From Bacteroidota bacterium (GTDB taxonomy: Bacteria > Bacteroidota > Bacteroidia > UBA7662): a stretch of DNA of 30,319 nucleotides. The position numbers and the translations under genes were made by a program. The stretch covers positions 1-30,319 of the forward strand of contig VGFN01000005.1 in the NCBI GenBank assembly GCA_016868875.1, in the 5' to 3' direction. The notes under the pieces were generated by a model. It saw only the letters and a program-made list of their open reading frames with translations. It ran no database searches and was not told the origin of the DNA. Shown piece by piece: positions 23,369 to 30,319 of this stretch (position 1 is the first letter of the stretch; every line of letters starts with the position of its first letter).

Positions 23369-25321
23369 CGCATTCACATCACCTGTGCACAAAGCATTTA
23401 TGGTGATAGTGTTATGACCCGGACTCAAGGTGACTGATGCCTGGCTGTAAACCCAATTGCCTGCCGAGAAAGTGCTTATTAAACCCGCAAAGCGACGGCT
23501 CACTTGCAACGCATCGGAGGAGTTGATGGATTGCGAAAGATTAACATCAGCGGCTTTGAGTTTAACGCCAGTCAAGACGGTTAGTGAGGAAAAGGCACGA
23601 TTAATGAGCAAGGCATCGTTGGCGCCCACTCCCCCCCAGGCAAGTGGATTCAGCCAATCCAGTGTATAAGTTCCTGATGGAATATTGGATAAATTAAAAT
23701 TCCCAAGGGCATCCGTTACGACATTGGCGACGGCTTGGCCTTGACCATCGACAAGGCGAAGGGTCACACCGATCATTGGAGAAAGCGCGGTATTATCGTA
23801 TTTCAAAGCACCGCTAAGGCTACTTTGGTTAGCCGCGGTGGCCGCCGTAACTTGAACAGGTACGGTATAGAGGGTACTGGCTTGGCCAGTGTAACCCAGG
23901 CTCAGCGAACAAATGGCATTGTAGGTGCTGCCAGGGGTAAGGGTAGCGTTGTTACGAAGGGTAATGTTGAAACTTTCGCCCGGTGCTACGGAGAAATTAG
24001 CCATTGAACTTCCTCCGTTAGGTCCAAATTCAAGGCCAGTTCCGCTGATAGACAATCCGTTAACTTGCATGGGTTGATTTCCTCCGTTAAAGACCCACAG
24101 GTCGTGACTACGGATGGAGCCTACTCCCACAACACCCAATGTTATCGAATTTTCGCTAAGACGAGCGTCCCGAATATTGGGTGGGGCAGATGGTGGAAGT
24201 ACAGTGCTAAGCCGATCCAAGAATTGAGGGTAATCCACCAAGGCATTTCGGTTGCCTTGAGCGCTTTGGATATCGTTGTTTCGGCGTATAGCCACGGAGT
24301 CGGAAGGAAATAATTTAACCCATTCTCGCAGCATACGCTGTTGCGTTGTATCCAAAAAGCTCTGAATAACAGCGCTGTTGGCGGCATGCCTCAGGGCAAA
24401 ATACAGAATGGCTCTCGATACAGGGCCTTTGTGCGCGTCGCGGGGTTCGAACCATATGGAGTTTGCTTTGGAACCCCCGGTATAGGTGAGGGTGGGGTTG
24501 GGTACCCAACCGAACGGTTTGTTACCTCGCGCAGAATTGAGCCCTCCGTCGCTGATGAACAAATGGTGCATATCGCTTTGCATAGGCTCAGCGGAACCCA
24601 TAAAGCTCTGCGGCCAGGTATGTTCGGTGTTCATGCTGTAGGGGGCATTGTTCAAGGTGCCGGTATTGAAATCAGCGGAGGTGTACGAGATGGTTCGCCC
24701 GGAATAAACGCATTCGTTTTTGTAGGGATTGGCATGGGAAGGCTCCCTGCCATTCACTTTCCAATTGTCTGCTGTTCCGAACATCCTCAGCCTGGCATTG
24801 TTGGTTCCCGAGTATCCCAAGGAGGTGTAGGGAGAACTTAGTCGGGTTGCCAGGGCTTGCCGCAAGAACTCACCTTCCAGGTTTTGGGTGCTGCTGTAAT
24901 AGGTGTTGCTGTAAACCCCTTGTCCTGTGAGGTCTACTCGAATTTGCCCCCCTCGACTGCTATTAGATATCCATAATTCACTGTTGTTAAAGGTATTGTG
25001 GATAGGGTTAAAGGATACGATCACCCTTTTGCTTTGTCCGGCAGCCAAGGTGAACAGCGTATCCGATGTTCGAAAGGGTGTTGTCCCGTAATAAGGCAGA
25101 CAAGTGGCTCGGCAATTCAAGGATGCGGTATCGGTATTGGTTACCCATACACCGAGGGTGTCGTTGCTCAATTCGGTTTTGTTGCCGAAGGCTAATTGGC
25201 TTGTCGAAACCTGCAGGGGAGATTGGCCTACCGCAACTTGCCCGTAGAGAACGCTCCAAACCAAGACCGGGGCAAGGGCCCTGTGCAAGCCCTTAATTAT
25301 CAACTCGGCAAACATTTTCAA
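23354..25321 (-). CDS. Secreted endonuclease-I-family nuclease ending in a dockerin-like module
   Basis: 655 aa. After a signal peptide (LAPVLVWSVLYGQVAVGQ) comes a choice-of-anchor-D/ASPM-like beta domain (about 35-135). The EndI-type His-Me-finger domain follows (about 145-375): MNTEHTWPQSF with His 234 as likely general base, then SDMHHLFISDGGLNSARGNKPFG with the metal site His 252/253, Asn 262 and Asn 267. A second choice-of-anchor-D-like domain spans about 380-492, and an SdrD-B-like domain about 500-555. The dockerin-like repeat begins at AWGGVGANDALLINRAF (561) and continues ADVNLSQSINSSDALQVSRR, ending CTGDVNASRVF. It hydrolyses nucleic acid extracellularly (inferred). Unlike its two neighbours it has no cohesin-like or T9SS tail. 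It starts 35 bp from the divergent neighbour. Confidence 0.85.
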   Translation of the reverse strand: MKMFAELIIKGLHRALAPVLVWSVLYGQVAVGQSPLQVSTSQLAFGNKTELSNDTLGVWVTNTDTASLNCRATCLPYYGTTPFRTSDTLFTLAAGQSKRVIVSFNPIHNTFNNSELWISNSSRGGQIRVDLTGQGVYSNTYYSSTQNLEGEFLRQALATRLSSPYTSLGYSGTNNARLRMFGTADNWKVNGREPSHANPYKNECVYSGRTISYTSADFNTGTLNNAPYSMNTEHTWPQSFMGSAEPMQSDMHHLFISDGGLNSARGNKPFGWVPNPTLTYTGGSKANSIWFEPRDAHKGPVSRAILYFALRHAANSAVIQSFLDTTQQRMLREWVKLFPSDSVAIRRNNDIQSAQGNRNALVDYPQFLDRLSTVLPPSAPPNIRDARLSENSITLGVVGVGSIRSHDLWVFNGGNQPMQVNGLSISGTGLEFGPNGGSSMANFSVAPGESFNITLRNNATLTPGSTYNAICSLSLGYTGQASTLYTVPVQVTAATAANQSSLSGALKYDNTALSPMIGVTLRLVDGQGQAVANVVTDALGNFNLSNIPSGTYTLDWLNPLAWGGVGANDALLINRAFSSLTVLTGVKLKAADVNLSQSINSSDALQVSRRFAGLISTFSAGNWVYSQASVTLSPGHNTITINALCTGDVNASRVF

Positions 25322-25349
25322 AAGAAATTGGTTAATAATATTTTAAAAT

Positions 25350-25357
25350 CAAAAGTA
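25350..25357 (-). promoter_or_regulatory. -7 promoter element for the nuclease gene, overlapping the divergent ATG
   Basis: TACTTTTG on the minus strand matches TAnnTTTG. It ends 28 bp upstream of the nuclease start (25321), and its far end covers the first base of the ATG of the divergent gene at 25357, so its upstream contacts lie in that gene. Confidence 0.45.
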
Positions 25358-27051
25358 TGCATCATCAACTCAAAATCGCCGTTTTGGCTTCCTTCTTGGT
25401 TTTGACAGGGATTTACAGCGCTCTTACCAGTTCGGGTGGGGCTCCATTGGGGTACAGCAGTTCCCCAGGAGATTCGGATTGCTCCTCCTGCCACGGGGGA
25501 TTGGCCGTGAATTCAGGTCCGGCAACACGGACTCTGACCTTCAATGGTTCAGCCGCCTCTTCCTATGTCCCGGGTCAGACCTATAACCTAAGCCTTACCG
25601 TTACCAGGGCCACTCGCAACAAATACGGTTTTCAACTCAAGGTAGAGGACGGGCAAGGAGGGGATGCAGGCACTCTCATTTCGACCACGAATCGGACCTG
25701 GCTCCAGCAAGGATATCTGAACCAATCCGGTTCGGGGAATACCTCCACAAGCTCCGGGACGATTACTTGGAATTTTCAATGGACAGCTCCTGCCGCTGGA
25801 ACAGGTCCGGTGACGTTCTATTTCTCCTCCAATGCTGCCAATAACAACGGAAGCACCAGCGGGGATGAGATCTACACCGATGCGGTTACCCTTTTGGAAT
25901 CCAGTCCTTCCTACACGATTTCGGGCTTGTTGCAATACGATAATACAGCCGGTACCCCGGTGGTTAACAGTACCGTACGCCTATTGGGGACAGGGGGCAA
26001 CGTTCTTCAGACCACCACCACCAACGCTACGGGGCAATACACCTTTAGCAATGTCCCAAGCGGTTCTTACTCGGTTTCGGCCTTGAGCGCCAGGCCATGG
26101 GGTGGGGTTAGTTCAGCAGATGCCTTGCTGATCACCCGTCAATTCAATAACACAATAAATTTAAGCGGTTTGCGCCTTGTCTCTGCCGACGTGAACGGAT
26201 CCAATTCCATAAGTTCCGCCGATGCTCTTTTGGTTTCACGCAGGGTGGCAGGGCTTATCAGTTCATTTTCGGCAGGGGATTGGAAATTTGAAACGGTTCC
26301 TGTCAATGTTATCAATGCTAACATTACGCAGAACATAAGGGGTATTTGCGTAGGGGATGTAAATGCCTCTTACCAACCCTCTACAGTACGTCAAGGTACC
26401 GTTGCCTTGGATCTGAACCCGGCTGTAGTCATTCCTTCTCAAGGAGCATGGGTGCCGCTGAGCCTCAAGTGCCTTGGATCGAAGGATGGCATTCCCTTAG
26501 GCTCAGTTACTTTGGACTTGGAGGTCCCCCAAGGTTGGCAAATCGAAGGAGTACGATCTGCCTTGAAGGGCATGATGCCTGAGTACAGCCTTGAAGGGAA
26601 TCGAATGCGACTTTCATGGTTTGATCTTGAGGGAATGAATCTAGGCCTTCATGAGCCCATTTTGTATTTGAAAGTTCTTCCTAATCAGGAGAGCCCAGCT
26701 GCGACCAATCCATGGTTTTTATCCAGTTCTTCAGAGCTTACGGACCGGGACGGAAACGTCTTGGGTGGCTTATCGGTGGTTTTGCCAAGGTTACAAACCA
26801 CCCAAGAGCGAGCACTTTGGATTATTCAACCCGTTTATGGACCAGGGACTTGTCCCCAGGTAATGGTTAGCGGTCAGGGTATCTTGGAATTAAGGGCTAT
26901 AGATGTGCTCGGAAGGGTATTGGATCGCAGAACCCTGCAGCACAGCTACGATTTCAGCGAAATGGTCCTGCTTCCTGAAGGAACTGCTGTGGTCAGTGGG
27001 GTTTGCATTGGGTCCAAACAAGCCCCGGTTTTGGTGCGGGTGGCTTTCTAA
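25357..27051 (+). CDS. Secreted Reelin-like/choice-of-anchor-V protein with dockerin-, cohesin-like and T9SS regions
   Basis: 564 aa. A signal peptide (IAVLASFLVLTGIYSAL) leads to SPGDSDCSSCHGG, where C42-x-x-C45-H46 is a CxxCH c-haem-type motif typical of choice-of-anchor-V/Reelin-like domains (about 45-180). An SdrD-B-like domain spans about 185-245. The dockerin-like duplication follows (about 247-338): PWGGVSSADALLITRQF, then ADVNGSNSISSADALLVSRR and CVGDVNASYQ. A cohesin-like domain (about 343-445; TLDLEVPQGWQIEGV and NRMRLSWFDLEGM) and a T9SS-like C-terminal region (about 485-564; ILELRAIDVLGRVLDRR) complete it. The presence of CxxCH does not prove haem attachment. Partner or substrate unknown. 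It is the middle gene of a three-gene cluster sharing the dockerin-like module. Confidence 0.8.
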   Translation: MHHQLKIAVLASFLVLTGIYSALTSSGGAPLGYSSSPGDSDCSSCHGGLAVNSGPATRTLTFNGSAASSYVPGQTYNLSLTVTRATRNKYGFQLKVEDGQGGDAGTLISTTNRTWLQQGYLNQSGSGNTSTSSGTITWNFQWTAPAAGTGPVTFYFSSNAANNNGSTSGDEIYTDAVTLLESSPSYTISGLLQYDNTAGTPVVNSTVRLLGTGGNVLQTTTTNATGQYTFSNVPSGSYSVSALSARPWGGVSSADALLITRQFNNTINLSGLRLVSADVNGSNSISSADALLVSRRVAGLISSFSAGDWKFETVPVNVINANITQNIRGICVGDVNASYQPSTVRQGTVALDLNPAVVIPSQGAWVPLSLKCLGSKDGIPLGSVTLDLEVPQGWQIEGVRSALKGMMPEYSLEGNRMRLSWFDLEGMNLGLHEPILYLKVLPNQESPAATNPWFLSSSSELTDRDGNVLGGLSVVLPRLQTTQERALWIIQPVYGPGTCPQVMVSGQGILELRAIDVLGRVLDRRTLQHSYDFSEMVLLPEGTAVVSGVCIGSKQAPVLVRVAF

Positions 27052-27052
27052 T

Positions 27053-27085
27053 TTCTTTCCTAATGCCCAGGGCATTAGGAAAGAA
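27053..27085 (+). terminator. Perfect 16-bp inverted repeat, likely terminator
   Basis: Arms 27053-27068 and 27070-27085 are perfectly complementary around a single A. The stem starts 2 bp after the TAA at 27049-27051. No T-run follows; the bases after the stem are TATGGAGAAAA. A hairpin this stable just after a stop codon is best explained as a terminator or mRNA-stabilising 3' end. Confidence 0.65.
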
Positions 27086-27159
27086 TATGGAGAAAATAGA
27101 AGGGCTTGAAAAGGCAGGAATTTAATCTCATTTTGAAAGGAATACCCCAAAAAGTGAAA

Positions 27160-27167
27160 TAAATTTG
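27160..27167 (+). promoter_or_regulatory. -7 promoter element for the metalloprotease gene
   Basis: TAAATTTG matches TAnnTTTG exactly, and TTTG at 27132-27135 could be the -33 element, though the 24-bp spacing is longer than typical. The ATG at 27184 lies 17 bp beyond it; the in-frame ATGs at 27223 and 27238 give a more normal leader length. Confidence 0.55.
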
Positions 27168-27183
27168 AAGAAATCCAAAGTCT

Positions 27184-30100
27184 ATGCCCCCCACTTCATT
27201 TTTCGCTTCTTCCAAGGGAAGAATGTCCAGTTATGCCATGGCAAAAGGCCGTCTCATCCAAGTCTTTTTTAACCGATTCTTAAGGGTGTCCTCTATGGGG
27301 TTCATCGCTTGGGGCGTCACCTTGGTCGAATCGGGAGCTCAGACCTCATCGATTCGTTGTTTTACTCACGAACATCACCAGGCCAGAATGCAGCAAGGGC
27401 AGCACGGCGAATCAGAACAAATCTTTGAACAATGGATGTCCAATCGAATCGCCGATAATACCTCCGGTTTTCGTCCAGAGGTGGATTATAATATTCCGGT
27501 GGTATTCCATGTGATCTATCAGAACGCAACGGATGCATGGAATATATCTGCGGCACAGATTCAATCCCAGGTGGATATTCTGAACGAAGATTTCAAGCGA
27601 CTCAATGCGGATACGATGAACGCCCCAGCTAATTTCAGGGCTGTTGCTGCGGGGTCGAATATTAATTTTTGTTTGGCCCAACGGGACCCCCAAGGCAATC
27701 CTTCGACAGGAATTGTTCGTTGGCAATATTCCCAGTCGGCCACATGGTCCACCTCCTCCATTGACGCGACCATCAAGCCGGCCACGATCTGGGATCCAAC
27801 CCGTTATTTCAATATTTGGGTGGTCAATATTTCGGGAGGGGTATTGGGGTATGCTCAATTCCCGGTTTCTTCAGGCCTGGCGGGCATGCCGACATCAGGT
27901 TCGGCCAATACGGATGGGATTGTTTTGTTGTACAATTCGGTGGGTAGGCCGCCCGCGAATCCATTTACAGGCGCCTATAACAAAGGACGTACGGCCACTC
28001 ACGAGGTTGGTCACTGGTTGGGTCTTCGTCATATTTGGGGGGATGGTTCCTCATGCACCGCGACGGATTATTGCGCGGATACCCCTCCTTCGGATGCTGC
28101 CAATTACGGCTGTCCGACCACCCATTCTTCATGCTCCGGTCCTGATATGGTGCAGAACTATATGGATTATTCCGATGATAATTGCATGAACCTCTTTACC
28201 TATAACCAGGTACAAAGGATGTGGACTGTTTTGGCGAACAGCCCGAGAAGGGTGTCGCTGCTCACGGCCAATTCTTGCCAGGCTGTGGTGGTAAACCCCG
28301 GACCTTTGACCGCGGCCTTTGTTGCAAGCGATACCCTGGCTGATTTTGGTGGCGTATTGGATACTATTCAACTTACCGATCAGTCTGTTGGCGTTCCAAG
28401 CACCAGGTTATGGACCATTACCCCCTCTACCGGCTGGGCTTTTGCCCCGGGCTCGTCCCCAACAAGCACCAATCCCAGTCTTTATTTCCAAACTGCAGGG
28501 CTATACAGTGTGAAGCTTAGGGTCACCAATGCTTTTGGATCCGACTCCTTGACGAGGAATAACTTTATTCGCGCCAGAGCTTCAGCTTGTTTATCGGGTG
28601 CAACGGATCCTGCAGACACCAGGGTCGCGTCTTTTGCCTTTGCTGGAACGACAATTACTTATCCAACGGGAACAGGGAACTGTGCAACCTATACCGATCG
28701 GACTGGCTCGTCTCCTTTTCAGGTAACGCTGGGTCAAACCTATTCCGCCACCCTTATCAAAGGAACATGCGGGGGTAACTATGCAGCTTATGCCAAGGTT
28801 TACATCGATTATAATCGGAATTTTCAATTTGAGGGGAGTGAAATGGTGATGGAGGGAAGCCTTGCCAATACCGCCAATGCCTCATTGACTTTGAACAATA
28901 TTTCGATAGCCACACCGGCAGCATCTGCGGGCCTTTGTTTAATGAGGGTCGTTTTGCGTGAAGCTGGTACAGCGACGTCGACTCAGGCCTGCGGTACCTA
29001 CCAATGGGGCGAAACGCAGGACTACATGGTCCAAATAAACGGTGGTGTGACCATCCAACCGGTAAGCGGGGTAGTGACCTACAACAATTCGGCTAATACT
29101 CCTTTATCCTCTGTTAATGTCCGGCTTTTGACGGTTCCTGGCGGGGTACAGGATGCCCAGACGACCACTGCGGCAAACGGTACGTATTCCATCAATGCCT
29201 ACACCAACGGCCTTCGGTCTTTCTCGTTAAACACAGCTCGTACAACGGGCGGTATCAATGCAACAGATGCATTGCAGGCGAATTTGCATTTTGCGAATAC
29301 CCAACCGCTGACGGGTTTGCGTCTAAGGGCAGCGGATGTCAATGCATCGAATTCTGTGAATGCCTCGGATGCCTTGGTCATCAGCCGGCGATACTCCAAT
29401 GTTATTTCTACCTTCCCTGCAGGGGATTGGGTCTTTGATACGGCCACCATAACGACCAGCGGAGCAGCGATCACACGGAATCTCAAGGCCATGTGTTACG
29501 GGGACGTTAATGGTTCTTTTGTACCCGCGGCTGCCCGTCAGGGTTTTGGTGCCTTCGAATTGAGTGAGGATGCGTCGAACCAAACGAGTTTATCCGAGGT
29601 TGGTGCAGGATACTCGGATTATCAAAGCGCCTTTACGGTGCTAAGGGCATCGGGTCCCGCAAGGGTTGGGGCGCTCTCCCTCGACCTAGCCTGGCCTGAT
29701 TTCTTGGGAGAACCCAAATTAGTGTCGCGTATGGGAGATCAAGAAATGGTCTATGCCCTTACGGAAGGACGCCTTCGATTGGCTTGGAACGATTGGAAGG
29801 GTATTGAACTTGAGGAAGGACAGGTTGTCGCCGAAATTCATCATCCATGCGGTCAACTCCCATTGTCTTGGACTTGGGATGCCGGTATTGGGTCGGAGTG
29901 GGCGGACCCTATGGCCCAACCTTTGCCGGAATTAGGTCTTCGAATCCCAGCGCCGAGGAAGAATTTGATCAGTACTGAGTTTTCCTTGGTTCCCAACCCC
30001 ACTGATGGCAGGGTTCAGGTGTTGCTCTCATCAAACCTATCGGCCCAAGTGAGTTCCGCCATGAATGGCAAAGTTCCCTTGCATTGGATCATTCGGGATT

Positions 30101-30294
30101 TGTCAGGGAAAGTTCAAGGCAGGTATCCTTTCGATGCAGGTTGGAATGTTGGAGAATCTGTGGGGTACTTAGGGACATCTCCTGGAATTTCTATCTTGGA
30201 TTTGAGCCAACTTACGAGCGGTGTTTATACGGTCGAACTCATCGGCCCTTCCGGTGAGCCGCTTGCGAGACCTTGCCGCTTGGTTCGTCGTTGA
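27184..30294 (+). CDS. Secreted M43 cytophagalysin-type metalloprotease with PKD, GEVED, dockerin-like and T9SS domains
   Basis: 1036 aa from ATG 27184; starts at 27223 or 27238 would give a cleaner signal peptide (KGRLIQVFFNRFLRVSSMGFI). The zinc motif is HEVGHWLGLRH (His 273, Glu 274, His 277, His 283), and the Met-turn is in QNYMDYSDDNCMN, as in M43 proteases that cleave extracellular proteins. Downstream are a PKD-like domain (about 370-465) and a GEVED-type domain (about 470-620; VYIDYNRNFQFEG and YQWGETQDYMVQI). An SdrD-B-like domain spans about 625-685. The dockerin-like repeat covers about 688-780: TGGINATDALQANLHF, ADVNASNSVNASDALVISRR, CYGDVNGSF. A cohesin-like domain spans about 785-885. 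The T9SS type A tail holds FSLVPNPTDGRVQV and SGVYTVELIG. Likely a secreted protease; the 25 bases after the stop hold nothing recognisable. Confidence 0.9.
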   Translation: MPPTSFFASSKGRMSSYAMAKGRLIQVFFNRFLRVSSMGFIAWGVTLVESGAQTSSIRCFTHEHHQARMQQGQHGESEQIFEQWMSNRIADNTSGFRPEVDYNIPVVFHVIYQNATDAWNISAAQIQSQVDILNEDFKRLNADTMNAPANFRAVAAGSNINFCLAQRDPQGNPSTGIVRWQYSQSATWSTSSIDATIKPATIWDPTRYFNIWVVNISGGVLGYAQFPVSSGLAGMPTSGSANTDGIVLLYNSVGRPPANPFTGAYNKGRTATHEVGHWLGLRHIWGDGSSCTATDYCADTPPSDAANYGCPTTHSSCSGPDMVQNYMDYSDDNCMNLFTYNQVQRMWTVLANSPRRVSLLTANSCQAVVVNPGPLTAAFVASDTLADFGGVLDTIQLTDQSVGVPSTRLWTITPSTGWAFAPGSSPTSTNPSLYFQTAGLYSVKLRVTNAFGSDSLTRNNFIRARASACLSGATDPADTRVASFAFAGTTITYPTGTGNCATYTDRTGSSPFQVTLGQTYSATLIKGTCGGNYAAYAKVYIDYNRNFQFEGSEMVMEGSLANTANASLTLNNISIATPAASAGLCLMRVVLREAGTATSTQACGTYQWGETQDYMVQINGGVTIQPVSGVVTYNNSANTPLSSVNVRLLTVPGGVQDAQTTTAANGTYSINAYTNGLRSFSLNTARTTGGINATDALQANLHFANTQPLTGLRLRAADVNASNSVNASDALVISRRYSNVISTFPAGDWVFDTATITTSGAAITRNLKAMCYGDVNGSFVPAAARQGFGAFELSEDASNQTSLSEVGAGYSDYQSAFTVLRASGPARVGALSLDLAWPDFLGEPKLVSRMGDQEMVYALTEGRLRLAWNDWKGIELEEGQVVAEIHHPCGQLPLSWTWDAGIGSEWADPMAQPLPELGLRIPAPRKNLISTEFSLVPNPTDGRVQVLLSSNLSAQVSSAMNGKVPLHWIIRDLSGKVQGRYPFDAGWNVGESVGYLGTSPGISILDLSQLTSGVYTVELIGPSGEPLARPCRLVRR

Positions 30295-30319
30295 TGGAGC
30301 TTGGTCCAGATTGGTGGGA

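Overview
The window comes from a member of the Bacteroidota. Four predicted secreted proteins end in, or appear to end in, type IX secretion (T9SS) C-terminal sorting domains. A PorQ-like T9SS protein, a TamL-like outer-membrane assembly protein and a cytophagalysin-type M43 metalloprotease are present. Several upstream regions carry the Bacteroidota -7 promoter element TAnnTTTG, and Shine-Dalgarno sites are not obvious. Coding density is very high and GC looks close to 50 %, with an AT-richer patch around 21.4-23.3 kb. I see no tRNA, rRNA, insertion sequence, CRISPR array or phage gene, and no gene-free stretch longer than about 180 bp.

Layout. 180-1826 (+) is a secreted T9SS cargo of unknown function. 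4819-1829 (-) is a probable three-gene operon: small lipoprotein, PorQ-like T9SS protein, GH13 alpha-amylase-like glycosidase. 4898-7578 (+) holds a LuxE/PaaK-like adenylate-forming enzyme and a secreted esterase with an N-terminal starch-binding-like domain. 11934-7562 (-) is a tight five-gene run: secreted endonuclease/exonuclease/phosphatase-family enzyme, SAM methyltransferase, PAP2 phosphatase, ZIP metal transporter, 2,4-dienoyl-CoA-reductase-like SDR. 12077-15198 (+) is polyphosphate kinase 1 translationally coupled to an Ppx/GppA exopolyphosphatase. 22492-15200 (-) runs tamL, rplU (L21), rpmA (L27), fabH, then two predicted outer-membrane proteins. 22478-23368 (+) is a SpoU-family RNA 2'-O-methyltransferase.

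23354-30294 is a cluster of three large secreted proteins: an endonuclease-I-family nuclease (-), a Reelin-like/choice-of-anchor-V protein with a CxxCH motif (+) and an M43 metalloprotease (+). Each carries the same C-terminal module, an SdrD-B-like fold followed by a duplicated dockerin-like calcium-loop region. In two of them the module is followed by a cohesin-like domain and a T9SS signal, but the nuclease ends exactly at the dockerin-like module.

How the parts fit. The window combines T9SS/outer-membrane biogenesis parts (PorQ, TamL) with T9SS cargo (nuclease, protease, esterase, unknowns). The rest is housekeeping: ribosomal proteins, fatty-acid initiation and polyphosphate metabolism. 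The most unusual signals are the shared dockerin/cohesin-like architecture at 23.4-30.3 kb, a three-copy 22-bp-period operator-like repeat in front of the polyphosphate operon, homopolymer tracts in the 5' part of tamL, and extremely compact gene junctions: all four convergent pairs are separated by 2 bp or less, or overlap.
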